Notes: generated by a model from the letters alone, not told the origin. A stretch of 64,000 nucleotides of DNA from JBBRSD01 sp038245725 (GCA_038245725.1 JBBRSD010000003.1:124001-188000); one strand, 5' to 3'. Shown: positions 9,351 to 16,599, counted from the stretch's first letter. Made by a program: numbers and translations.

Positions 9351-10112
9351 ATGGACGTCCGAGCAAGCGTCGAAAGCCTCTACCCGCGCCTCATCGATGG
9401 CGACATCAGCGTGCTGACGGCATTCTGCGAGAAAGCCAAGGTCGACTCGCCGCTGGGCGGACACCAGCAGCCGCCGGAATTCGTTGCCGAGACGCGCGCC
9501 TGGCTCGGCGCTCACGACGCTCATATCGAGGACCCGCGCACGGTCGTCACCCCCGAGCGCATCGTGCACGAGTTCACCCTCTGCCTGACCATCGAGGGCG
9601 CCGAGAAGGAGCTGCCGATCCTCATGGTGGCCGACGTGGCGGCCGACGACTGCATCCGGGATCTGCGCGTATACCACTCGATGTGGCCGCTGTACGGGAC
9701 CCATTCGGTTCGCAGCCCGCTCATGCACTACGCGCTGACCGAGCGCCCCGCCGAGCCGATCGGCACATATCACGACGCGCTCAACGCCGCAGACGCCGTC
9801 ACTGCCGACAGCGTCTACGAGCCCGGCGGAGTCGTCCGCGAGCCCGCGGGCTCGGCGTTCGCCCATGCGGGAGCCGATCGAACTGCATGGTACCTCGCGA
9901 TCCTCGCCGAGGGACCGATCCCGCTCAAGCTCGGGACGATTACCGATGACGGCACCACGCTCGTCTACGAGTATGAGGTCGAGCGGTGGGGGCAGGACCG
10001 CATTCCGCCGCAAGCGGGGGCCGCTGCCTACGAGCGCGGCGCGAGCGGCAAACTCGTCTCGGCGAGGATCTATGACGACGTGCAGCCCCCTGGCACCCTC
10101 GACGCCGGATAG
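9351..10112 (+). CDS. NTF2/SnoaL-like two-module protein of unknown function
   Basis: This 253-residue soluble protein has no signal peptide or membrane segment. The first half (VESLYPRLIDGDISVLTAFCEKAKVDSPLGG) resembles the helical opening of SnoaL/NTF2-like cone folds, followed by strands around IVHEFTLCL and LPILMVADV. A second similar module begins at YHDALNAADAVTADSVYEPGGVVREP and ends with LVYEYEVERWG. A tandem NTF2-like protein is therefore likely, but the enzymatic or binding role cannot be given. It stands between the cytochrome gene and a convergent dedA-like gene. Confidence 0.6.
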   Translation: MDVRASVESLYPRLIDGDISVLTAFCEKAKVDSPLGGHQQPPEFVAETRAWLGAHDAHIEDPRTVVTPERIVHEFTLCLTIEGAEKELPILMVADVAADDCIRDLRVYHSMWPLYGTHSVRSPLMHYALTERPAEPIGTYHDALNAADAVTADSVYEPGGVVREPAGSAFAHAGADRTAWYLAILAEGPIPLKLGTITDDGTTLVYEYEVERWGQDRIPPQAGAAAYERGASGKLVSARIYDDVQPPGTLDAG

Positions 10113-10152
10113 CGGCTCGGGGCCGCGCCTTCGCAGGACCGTGACACGCGCC

Positions 10153-10767
10153 TCAGCTCGCAGGCGGGTGCGCCTCCCGGTTCGCGCGCCACCGGTGAAC
10201 CACCACGCCCACGATGATCGCAGCGGCCAAGAGCAGCAGGGCGAGCCACGTGAAACGCTGGACGAACACCTGGATCTGGTCGATGTGTGCGCCCGCGAAG
10301 TAGCCGACGGCTCCCCAGACGCCGACCCAAAGAGTAGCGCCGAGCGAGTTGAACGCGAGGAAGCGGGCCCAGTGCATCTCGAGGGTGCCGGCGACGATGC
10401 CGTTGAGCTGCCGCAGGATCTCGACGAAGCGTGCGCCGACGATGATTCCGTCGCCAAATCGCGTGAAGAAGCCCTCTGCGTACTCGTAGCGCTGCTTGGT
10501 GATGCCGATCTTGCTGCCCACGCGAACCACGAGCCGGCGGCCTGCGAAGTGGCCGATCGCGTAGCCGATGTTGTCGCCCACGATCGCGCCGAGTACCGCG
10601 GCCGCGACAACGCCCCAGATGCTGAGCCGGCCGGTGGCTGCGGCCCCCGCAGCCACGATGAGGGCTGTTTCGCCAGGCACGGGCACGCCGAAGTCCTCCA
10701 GCATGATAAGGAGGAAGACGCCCGCGTAGCCGTAGTGTGAGATGAAGGCTATGAATGTTTGCTGCAT
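10153..10767 (-). CDS. DedA/VTT-domain integral membrane protein
   Basis: This 204-residue protein has the DedA family signature near the N-terminus (LLIMLEDFGVPVPGETALIVAG-like), re-entrant segments with GDNIGYAIGHFAGRR, and the conserved FFTRFGDGIIVGARFVEILRQLNGIVAG motif with the essential Arg pair region. Four to six membrane segments are predicted by eye and the C-terminus is basic. DedA proteins are membrane transporters or flippases linked to polyprenyl-phosphate or phospholipid recycling and to proton-motive-force maintenance. The start is ATG 10767. A 31-base gap separates it from the next minus-strand gene upstream. Confidence 0.88.
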   Translation of the reverse strand: MQQTFIAFISHYGYAGVFLLIMLEDFGVPVPGETALIVAAGAAATGRLSIWGVVAAAVLGAIVGDNIGYAIGHFAGRRLVVRVGSKIGITKQRYEYAEGFFTRFGDGIIVGARFVEILRQLNGIVAGTLEMHWARFLAFNSLGATLWVGVWGAVGYFAGAHIDQIQVFVQRFTWLALLLLAAAIIVGVVVHRWRANREAHPPAS

Positions 10768-10798
10768 GGCACCAGTGTAGTCGGGCGCATGACCGCCG

Positions 10799-11257
10799 TC
10801 AGCGCTCGATGTTGGCGGGCGTCAGCGTGCCGCCTGGCCCTTCGTGCCCGTGCTGCAGGTGCGCCTTCCGATTGGTCTCGAGCGTCTGCGTGTCCTGCGC
10901 GCGGTGGTAGAGCGCGAGCAGATCGGGTTCGGCGAGTGTGTGGCCTATGGCCGCCGAGAGCACGTCGACAGCATCTTTGTAGTCACCGCGCCGCAGAAGC
11001 TCGTCGCTGCGCAGCCAGGCCACGACGTACGTCGCCCGCATGCGAAAACGCCTGTTCCACGGCTCGAGCTGAGCCGCGCGGTTCGCAGCCGTAGCGCGCG
11101 TGTCGAGAGGGATTCCCACGCGCAGGCTCGCACGGTACGACACCGACGCCGAGTGATGCCATTCGAGCGCACCCAGCGCGAGAACGACGATGACCGCGAC
11201 GATGACCGCGGCGGTCGAGCCGGGTGAGCGTTCGGGTGATGTGGCGGTCGGCCCCAT
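10799..11257 (-). CDS. Membrane-anchored TPR-like protein of unknown function
   Basis: This 152-residue protein starts at ATG 11257, with GGAG eight bases upstream; the frame remains open further upstream but that part overlaps a gene remnant. A single membrane segment (AAVIVAVIVVLALGALEW) follows a short cytoplasmic tail. The rest is helical and TPR-like: RAAQLEPWNRRFRMRATYVVAWLRSDELLRRGDYKDAVDVLSAAI resembles membrane TPR proteins. A truncated copy of its 5' end and upstream flank lies at 14822-14953, showing that this gene was part of a duplicated block. No specific function can be assigned. Confidence 0.6.
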   Translation of the reverse strand: MGPTATSPERSPGSTAAVIVAVIVVLALGALEWHHSASVSYRASLRVGIPLDTRATAANRAAQLEPWNRRFRMRATYVVAWLRSDELLRRGDYKDAVDVLSAAIGHTLAEPDLLALYHRAQDTQTLETNRKAHLQHGHEGPGGTLTPANIER

Positions 11258-11354
11258 CGAGTCTCCAGTCGTCGCGGCGTCTGCCTTCAGTGTACCCGTG
11301 GGTGAGGTGGGGCTTCTTCGAAACGATACGGACGTCACCGTACGTGCACCGCAC

Positions 11355-11467
11355 GGTCTTTCCGGTTCTGTGCGCCGAGGACGAGCAGGGGACCCGCGTC
11401 GCAGAGCTTGGCGGTATGCCAAATCACGCTCGTCGAGATTGAGGCGGAGTACGAGCTCAAGAAGTAG
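11355..11467 (+). pseudogene. Remnant of the 3' end of an NHL-protein gene (paralogue of 22598-24091)
   Basis: Two reading-frame pieces match the C-terminus of the NHL protein encoded at 22598-24091. The first (FPVLCAEDEQGTRVAELGGM) aligns with NPVVCVEEAQATRVEDLGGI. After a one-base shift near 11415, ITLVEIEAEYELKK plus a TAG stop aligns with VTLAEIEAEYELQK plus TAG. Nothing of the NHL repeats or membrane segments remains upstream. It sits before a cytochrome gene, as the intact NHL gene does. Confidence 0.7.
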
Positions 11468-11787
11468 ACCAGCGCTGTGGGCGGTACCCGGAGGAGGCGT
11501 CCCCTCAAGCGGGCGCACATGTTCTTAAGCAAGTTTGTGAAATTCTGAACGAGAGAAAGCATAACTGAACACTTATACGAAGAATCAATTGCCCCTATTA
11601 GCTGCGGTTTCTCGCCGATTCTGGGTGAGAAACATTGCAATAGTCCTTGTCACTAGTGAATGGAGTCACTAAGATGAGTTCAGCTTTAATTTAGCGTCAG
11701 ACTGCTGAACCAGCACCACGGTTGAATTCAGCGTGGACGAGGGGCTCAGCAGCGTGTGCGCAAGTGCCTGCAGGGGGGAGGTGACAT
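11468..11787 (+). promoter_or_regulatory. AT-richer structured leader of the cytochrome gene at 11788
   Basis: This gap is clearly less GC-rich than its surroundings. It holds several inverted repeats: GTTTCTC (11607-11613) with GAGAAAC (11627-11633); AGTGA/TCACT near 11655-11670; GTTCAGC (11678-11684) with GCTGAAC (11704-11710). A half-conserved TGTGA-N6-GAACG element lies at 11536-11551. It ends in a very strong Shine-Dalgarno run, GGGGGGAGGTGA, before the ATG at 11788. No known riboswitch class was recognised. Confidence 0.4.
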
Positions 11788-13032
11788 ATGAATAGGCACG
11801 TAAACAATCAACTGTCTACAGGGAGGGACCACATCGTGAAGAGAGCAATAATCGTCTCAATCGCGGTCGTAGCGCTCATGGCGCTCTGTGCGGTTCCAGC
11901 GTTCGCCGAAGGTTACAACAACGGCAACTGGAACTTCACGACCGGAACGTCGGACACCGCACTACTGGACGGAAGCTCGTACGGCGCCAACGCCGGTCAG
12001 TACGTGCGGACGCCCGCTGGCGTAGGCCAGATCAGGGATTTCTCGGGTCCGCACGGCGGCTATACGACTACCACGAATAAGTGCCAAGACTGCCACTCGA
12101 CGCACTATGCAACCGGTAGCTATATGCTGCTTCGCGCCGACGATCGAACCACGGCATGCGACTTCTGCCACACCGGTGGCGGCGGTTCGAAGACCAACAT
12201 CCAGATGGATAACCAGTACGACACCGTGGGTGTCACCAGCACAGAGACCATGGGCTTTGGCACCGGGCATACGCTCGGCTACAAGGGCAACGCCCCGGGC
12301 GACATCGACCCCGCGTTCACGGACGCCCAAGGCCTTTCATGCTTCGACTGTCACACGCCCCACGGCAACTCTGCTCGTGTGCTCGCGACGTTCGCTGATC
12401 CGGGTCGCCCAATGGGTGGCACGGTTGTCCAGAACGTCTATCGGGCTGGTCAGCCCGCCGGTACCGTCTTCCAGGCTGGTCCGGTAGATCTCAATACCGC
12501 CAGCTATGTCGCTACCTCAAACGCTGGCATGTTTTGGGGTATTGAAGTCAATCAGGGCAACATCGTCATCGTCAAGAACAAGACTGCTGCCGAGACTGCT
12601 GGCGGCGCCATCATGGTTGTTCAGAAGAAGCCGGTGTGGCCTACGGGTCGCTTCCTGCTCCTGAAGGACCCGGATGCCAACGACGGTGACGACTCACTGC
12701 TCGCCACGAGCACCAACGCTGCTGGCATGAGCACGGGCGTCGCCACCAAGAAATTCGCCATCAGCTGGGACGATCCCATCGGTCCGGCAGACGGCGCATA
12801 CGGTGGTGACGATTCCGTCCACGCCGCGAATCCGGCGGGCAACAACGTTGCTACGACGAACCACCCGTGGCCGAAGGGTCTCATGGCCACGAGCGAGATG
12901 TGCGCTGACTGCCACGGTGGCACGGCTGGTCTCTCGAACCAAGCGGCCAACGTCTGGAAGCCGAATCCCTTGGATTCCAAGACGGGTGCGTACTTGGTTG
13001 CGTATAGCCACGACGCACAGCCTCGCCATTGA
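11788..13032 (+). CDS. Multihaem c-type cytochrome, N-terminal part up to an in-frame TGA
   Basis: The 414-residue product begins at ATG 11788 after an excellent ribosome site; GTG 11836 (with GGGAGGG) is an alternative. Signal peptide: KRAIIVSIAVVALMALCAVPAFA. Four haem motifs are present: CQDCH, CDFCH, CFDCH (CxxCHxxH type) and CADCH. The frame stops at TGA 13030-13032 after HDAQPRH, yet the same frame continues immediately with 203 more residues and three more haem motifs (next entry). The protein was therefore very probably one seven-haem, 621-residue cytochrome. Either the TGA is a nonsense mutation or base error, or it is read through (see the hairpin at 13047). It lies in the decayed sibling of the 22-28 kb cassette. 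Confidence 0.8.
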   Translation: MNRHVNNQLSTGRDHIVKRAIIVSIAVVALMALCAVPAFAEGYNNGNWNFTTGTSDTALLDGSSYGANAGQYVRTPAGVGQIRDFSGPHGGYTTTTNKCQDCHSTHYATGSYMLLRADDRTTACDFCHTGGGGSKTNIQMDNQYDTVGVTSTETMGFGTGHTLGYKGNAPGDIDPAFTDAQGLSCFDCHTPHGNSARVLATFADPGRPMGGTVVQNVYRAGQPAGTVFQAGPVDLNTASYVATSNAGMFWGIEVNQGNIVIVKNKTAAETAGGAIMVVQKKPVWPTGRFLLLKDPDANDGDDSLLATSTNAAGMSTGVATKKFAISWDDPIGPADGAYGGDDSVHAANPAGNNVATTNHPWPKGLMATSEMCADCHGGTAGLSNQAANVWKPNPLDSKTGAYLVAYSHDAQPRH

Positions 13033-13041
13033 GCGCGCCAG

Positions 13042-13653
13042 ATGATTTTGAATCCGGGAGATTCAAACAACTTTGGCCCGCACTGCCGTAACTGCCACAC
13101 AGGTGGAAGCTCGTGCGTCCAGTGCCATGGCATCGACAGCACAGGCAAGGCCACTGGCGGTATGGACGTTACAATGGGCACCAATGTCCTCGGTAAGACG
13201 TCATTCTGGCCGGTCTCGTACCAGGCGAGCAGCGCAATCGCCGCTGTCGCTGGGATCAACAACCAGTGCATCGATGGCGGCTTCTCATACCCACACCGCA
13301 CCCTGGGCGCCAACATGCTCAAGGATCAGATCTGGGGTATCGACTTCGACGGCAAGCCGCTTGCCGTCGGCGCCACTCGCGGCACCGTCCTCACGAGCCA
13401 GAGCCTGGCGAACCTTGTCGCCGCAGGCTTCGCCACGCCTTCGGGCAGGCCCAGCGTCGCTAACACGATGCCAGTCGGCTCGGTCACCGCGACAGTCGCT
13501 CTCGCGGGCGTGATGACCGAGAACCTCGACTCCGTGTGTATGGACTGCCACGGCAACGCCACGGTCTACAATCCCACGACGGCTAATATCGGCACCGATC
13601 CGTTCGGTACCGGTGCGACCGGCTGGGAGCTTCTGCTCAAGGGTCTGCCGTAA
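13042..13653 (+). CDS. Multihaem cytochrome, C-terminal part, in the same frame after the TGA
   Basis: This 203-residue frame is in phase with the previous one, separated only by TGA and three codons. It carries three haem motifs (CRNCH, CVQCH, CMDCH), has no signal peptide, and has no Shine-Dalgarno sequence before its ATG at 13042. It therefore cannot be exported or matured as a free-standing cytochrome and is best read as the second half of the 11788 gene. Codon use and composition match the first half, and there is no further decay in 600 bases, which argues that any inactivation is recent or that the TGA is translated. A strong hairpin follows at 13685. Confidence 0.75.
   Translation: MILNPGDSNNFGPHCRNCHTGGSSCVQCHGIDSTGKATGGMDVTMGTNVLGKTSFWPVSYQASSAIAAVAGINNQCIDGGFSYPHRTLGANMLKDQIWGIDFDGKPLAVGATRGTVLTSQSLANLVAAGFATPSGRPSVANTMPVGSVTATVALAGVMTENLDSVCMDCHGNATVYNPTTANIGTDPFGTGATGWELLLKGLP
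13047..13067 (+). other. Perfect stem-loop 14 bases after the in-frame TGA (SECIS-like candidate)
   Basis: TTTGAATC (13047-13054) pairs perfectly with GATTCAAA (13060-13067) around the five-base loop CGGGA. The loop begins 22 bases after the TGA and has G at its second position. This fits the general geometry described for bacterial selenocysteine insertion elements. It could also be coincidental, since it lies inside coding sequence. Confidence 0.35.
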
Positions 13654-13684
13654 CAGCTAGGTTCACTCGATGTGAGCGTATCTC

Positions 13685-13720
13685 AGGGCCCGCGCCAAGT
13701 TCTTCTTGGGCGCGGGCCCT
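13685..13720 (+). terminator. Strong hairpin after the cytochrome gene, probable terminator
   Basis: AGGGCCCGCGCC (13685-13696) pairs over 12 bases with GGCGCGGGCCCT (13709-13720). The 3' side has only a weak T run (TTTTC about 11 bases later), so termination strength is uncertain. Confidence 0.65.
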
Positions 13721-13768
13721 AACCATGCCGTTTTCGTGTTTGATGTTCTCGATTGCGTCCTCGTCCCG

Positions 13769-13818
13769 TTGACTGCCCGAACACGAGTCCGTAAGGTTCA
13801 ATTGTGATGCATTTCACG
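13769..13818 (+). promoter_or_regulatory. Promoter with Crp/Fnr-type palindrome, copy A
   Basis: TTGACT (13769-13774), a 17-base spacer and TAAGGT (13792-13797) are followed by TGTGA-N6-TCACG (13803-13818), which sits at the expected transcription start. The whole ~100-base block is repeated with matching spacing at 24252-24354 before the cytochrome operon. The position of the palindrome suggests repression. It would drive the Rex-like gene at 14041 through a ~220-base leader in which I see no gene. Confidence 0.5.
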
Positions 13819-14040
13819 AACTAAGAGCATATGCTGGAAACCTCACCAGTGACCTGTTCTCCCGTTCATGAGGTGGGGTAGAGCGGTGATGCCGCACCCG
13901 AGTCGTCGGAGCATATCCGGCTTCGAGTATGTGGACGGAACCACGCCTTCAGGGGCACCTTGCCCTCCTGAGTTAGAATTTGGCGATGGGGCTCTCCATG
14001 TACTTGCTCCCGTACGCTCCCACAATCGAGGAGACGCAAC

Positions 14041-14736
14041 ATGACCAATGACTCGCCCTCGCGTGCACCCGAAGCGAGTCTCTATCGGCTGTCCCTATAC
14101 CATTGCCACCTCCTTGAAACGATGCGCTCCGAGCCGGCCGCGAGAATAACGTCGCTGGACTTCTCGCGCGAACTCGGGGTTAAGGAGGAGACCGTACGTC
14201 GCGACCTCTCGTACGTCGACGGCGGCGGCAGGCGAGGCTCGGGCTACGATGGCCAAACGCTGCTCACGGCGTTGCAGGACTACCTCGGCATCTCTGATGC
14301 CTATCCGGTTGTGGTCGTCGGAACGCGATGCGTGTTCGAGGCGCTGCGTATCCTCTTTCCTGCCGAGCAATTCGGGCTTCGTCAGGCAGCGTACTTCTCC
14401 GAGAACCCCGAGGATGTCGGGATGGAAGTCGACGGCCACATCATCCGACACACCGGTGAGATCCCGTCGATCGACCCCGGCCTCGGCATCCAGGTCGCCT
14501 TGGTGGCGGTCTCACCAAAATGGGTGAACCTGACCCTCGACCTTCTTTCCAGGGCGGGAATCCGTGGTGCGCTCCTTCTCACGTCCACGCTCCATCTCGA
14601 GCGGCCCGAGGGCCTCGAGATCATCCACTTCAGGATGCCGTGCGATCTGAAGTCGCTTGCGTGCCAGACACTCCATGGGTGGGAAGCCTCGAATTCAGGT
14701 CCGCTTCCACGAATCAGAAGTATCCAGTCTCGTTGA
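14041..14736 (+). CDS. Rex-like transcriptional regulator with degenerate NAD-binding motif (copy 1)
   Basis: The 231-residue protein starts at ATG 14041 after GAGGAG. The N-terminal ~85 residues have the Rex winged-helix layout: YRLSLYHCHLLETM, ITSLDFSRELGVKEETVRRDLSYV, then RRGSGYDGQTLLTALQDYLG. The C-terminal half follows the Rossmann-like order of Rex (IQVALVAVSPKWVNLTLDLLSRAGIRGALLLT; MPCDLKSLACQ). Rex binds NADH through a GxGxxG loop; here the loop reads VVVVGTRCVFEAL, keeping a single Gly. NADH sensing is thus doubtful. Paralogues lie at 20728 and 26744; the latter is closest. It is followed by a scrap of a torD-like gene on the other strand, the same order as at 26.7-28.1 kb. Confidence 0.75.
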   Translation: MTNDSPSRAPEASLYRLSLYHCHLLETMRSEPAARITSLDFSRELGVKEETVRRDLSYVDGGGRRGSGYDGQTLLTALQDYLGISDAYPVVVVGTRCVFEALRILFPAEQFGLRQAAYFSENPEDVGMEVDGHIIRHTGEIPSIDPGLGIQVALVAVSPKWVNLTLDLLSRAGIRGALLLTSTLHLERPEGLEIIHFRMPCDLKSLACQTLHGWEASNSGPLPRIRSIQSR

Positions 14737-14757
14737 CGTCAGAGCAGGAGCAACGCT

Positions 14758-14850
14758 CTACTGCACTACCGGCGAGTTCTCGTGTGACGGCACCGTCCCG
14801 AGCTTGACGCCGGCGAACACGTCAGTCGGGTGGACAGTGGCGCCCACGAG
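14758..14850 (-). pseudogene. Remnant of the 3' end of a torD-like gene
   Basis: Read on the minus strand, this piece encodes LVGATVHPTDVFAGVKLG, then TVPSHENSPVVQ and a TAG stop. It aligns with LVGATIHPAVIFAGVKLE/TVLSYESSAASQ, the end of the TorD-like protein at 27464-28069. The rest of the gene is gone and joins directly to another gene fragment (14822-14953). Both loci have a Rex-like gene facing it. Confidence 0.75.
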
Positions 14851-14953
14851 CGAAACACCTGCTCGCCCAGTCGAGGGCGCTCAGCGCAAGAACGACGATG
14901 ACCGCGGCGGTCGAGCCGGGTGAGCGTTCGGGTGATGTGGTAGTCGGCCCCAT
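14822..14953 (-). pseudogene. Truncated copy of the 5' end of the membrane TPR gene (10799-11257)
   Basis: The short frame starts MGPTTTSPERSPGSTAAVIV and matches MGPTATSPERSPGSTAAVIV of the 10799-11257 gene. It then loses similarity after ALDW, where it runs into the torD-like remnant and stops. Similarity also extends into the region upstream of the start codon (to about 15060), so it was copied as a DNA block rather than arising by chance. Confidence 0.7.
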
Positions 14954-15022
14954 CGAGTCTCCAGTCGCCGCAGGGGTTCTTTTCGGAGCGTACGGCGAGG
15001 CCGATACGACTTCCCGCTGAAA

Positions 15023-15038
15023 CGTGATGCATGTCACA
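15023..15038 (+). promoter_or_regulatory. Crp/Fnr-type palindrome
   Basis: CGTGA-N6-TCACA with the same core (GTGATGCA) as the element at 13803. It lies in the flank copied with the TPR gene fragment. It may be a relic, or may act on a neighbouring promoter. Apart from this and the two remnants, the 474-base gap 14737-15210 holds nothing I can identify. Confidence 0.35.
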
Positions 15039-15210
15039 GTACTTGCGCCGCACGGCCTTTCGTTCGCGGCGCATCTGCCAGATGATGACACCGTGCTCGA
15101 AACGAGCAGAGCTCGACCCCCACATCCCGCAGTACCGCCCGCGTCAGCAGCCCCTGTTCTCGCCCATCCCACAGGCGAAATGACATTAGCTGGCGCGGGC
15201 GGTACTGCGT

Positions 15211-15642
15211 CTAAACGGCGATCTTGCGCCAGGTCACGGGCGAGGACAGCACGATCGATGTTGTCGTTTGCCCGTACGGGAGGAACTTCACGACGATTCG
15301 CTCGAGGTGTTCGATCGAGCTCACCGCCACTTTCATGACGTAGCCCTCGGTGCCGGTGACCCGGTTGAACTCGAGAACCTCGCTTGTCTCGGCGGCGAGG
15401 CGCTCGAGCTGCGGCGCCAGGTCGGGCGCGGAGTTGAGCCGCACGAACGCGACGATGCCGAACCCCGCCTTCTTCAGGTCGACGCTCGCGTGGTAGCCGG
15501 TGATGATCCCCGACGACTCGAGACGTCGCATGCGTTCGGCTACCGCTGGTGCCGAGAGGCCCACGCACCGTCCGAGCTCGGCGTAGCTCGTGCGTGCGTC
15601 GTCTTGGAGGACCGAGAGCATCAGTCGGTCGATGTCGTCCAT
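15211..15642 (-). CDS. Lrp/AsnC family transcriptional regulator
   Basis: The 143-residue protein starts at ATG 15642 with GAAGGGA upstream; an in-frame ATG 17 codons earlier lacks a site. The N-terminal helix-turn-helix is typical: MDDIDRLMLSVLQDDARTSYAELGRCVGLSAPAVAERMRRLESSGIITGYHASVD. A RAM ligand-binding domain follows, with the GTEGYVMKVAVSSIEHLERIV motif. Members bind amino acids or related metabolites and control nearby or distant genes. It is divergent from the membrane protein gene at 15824 (181 bases apart), a possible target. The ligand is not evident. Confidence 0.88.
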   Translation of the reverse strand: MDDIDRLMLSVLQDDARTSYAELGRCVGLSAPAVAERMRRLESSGIITGYHASVDLKKAGFGIVAFVRLNSAPDLAPQLERLAAETSEVLEFNRVTGTEGYVMKVAVSSIEHLERIVVKFLPYGQTTTSIVLSSPVTWRKIAV

Positions 15643-15823
15643 GAACGTCCCTTCGAAAGCGAAGACTGTCTCAAACCATCGAAGCAACTGCAATCGTAGC
15701 GCACCTCAAACGAATGCACTCGCGAACGCTCGGATCCTCGGCGCGCGGTCAGAAGGAACCGAGCCCGCGTGCGCCATGCGCTAGACTAGCTGGCGGTCTG
15801 ACCCGAGCATCCAAGGAGCCGAC

Positions 15824-16528
15824 ATGTCCGAGAAACCAACCCGCAGCGTCGTGCTCGCAGCTCTCGGCGTCATGGTGGCACTGTCGGTTGCGGTCTTCGT
15901 TCTCATCCTGCGCCTTCCGACCGTAGTCGGGCTTGGGTCGCGCGTGAAGCTGCCCATCTTCCACGGTGCCTCGACGTGGGTGAACATCATGCTGTTCGTG
16001 CTCATGGGCGTCTCGGCAATCGTGTACCTCGTCAACCGCAGTGACGCCGCATATGCGTGGGAGGTCGGGTTTCGCTCGATCGCCATGCCGCTGTGGGCGG
16101 TCAACAGCGCCTTGGGCTTCACCGCCGCGCTGAGCACGTGGGACTTCACCGGCTCGAAGCAGTCTCCCTTCATGGTGGCGCGCTCCGATCCGCGCCTGAC
16201 CGCGCAGTTTGTGCTGCTGCTCGCCATCGCCATCGTGTTCTTGCTCGACTGGCTGGTCCATGAGAAGCGGGTCCACAAAGCCATCACCGACGTAGTGTTC
16301 GTGGGTGTCGCCACCGTGCTGCTCTCCGACATATTCCTCGACCCCGCCAAGCGCGCACTGCACCCCGACAGCCCCGTCCTGAACTCCGGATGGGATATCA
16401 AGCTGCCGTTCTTCGGCGTCGTGGTCGCGTGGTTCGCGGTGATGCTTATCGGCAGCTGGCTCGTTCGCGGCTTCGTCGGCCCCGAGCTGCTTCCCACCAA
16501 CGACGAGGCCCCGGCCGAAGACGCGTGA
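15824..16528 (+). CDS. Polytopic membrane protein, distantly CcmC/CcsA-like
   Basis: The 234-residue protein starts at ATG 15824 with AAGGAG upstream. About six membrane segments are visible. The stretch IFHGASTWVNIMLFVLMGVSAIVYLV, a central WDFTG region and SDPRLTAQFVLLLAIAIVFLL recall the FHVPxAW...WTWDPRL...LLL pattern of the haem-handling proteins CcmC/CcsA. The full tryptophan-rich WGxxWxWD motif is not present, so a haem role is only a suggestion. It would make sense in a genome with many c-type cytochromes. It is preceded by a divergent Lrp gene and followed by the nrd riboswitch. Confidence 0.55.
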   Translation: MSEKPTRSVVLAALGVMVALSVAVFVLILRLPTVVGLGSRVKLPIFHGASTWVNIMLFVLMGVSAIVYLVNRSDAAYAWEVGFRSIAMPLWAVNSALGFTAALSTWDFTGSKQSPFMVARSDPRLTAQFVLLLAIAIVFLLDWLVHEKRVHKAITDVVFVGVATVLLSDIFLDPAKRALHPDSPVLNSGWDIKLPFFGVVVAWFAVMLIGSWLVRGFVGPELLPTNDEAPAEDA

Positions 16529-16555
16529 TCGCCCCAAGATAGCCACCGATTTGGC

Positions 16556-16583
16556 TTGACTTGCCGAGGCGAACGAATACCAT
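16556..16583 (+). promoter_or_regulatory. Probable sigma-70-type promoter of the nrdD operon
   Basis: TTGACT (16556-16561), a 16-base spacer and TACCAT (16578-16583) lie immediately upstream of the cobalamin riboswitch, as expected for its transcript. Confidence 0.5.
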
Positions 16584-16599
16584 ATGTCGTACCACGGTT

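Noticed and set aside
7620..10610. A 996-codon open frame on the minus strand across the nine-haem cytochrome and its neighbours
   Set aside because: It is antisense to three supported genes, has low-complexity Arg/Ala-rich translation and no recognisable domain; long stop-free shadows are expected at this GC content.
13030..13032. General reassignment of TGA as a sense codon
   Set aside because: Many intact genes in the window end in TGA at the expected place (for example recQ, btuC and folE), so only this one TGA is in question.
13860..13930. A tRNA-like stretch in the leader of the first Rex-like gene
   Set aside because: No complete cloverleaf; the T-arm and acceptor pairing are absent.
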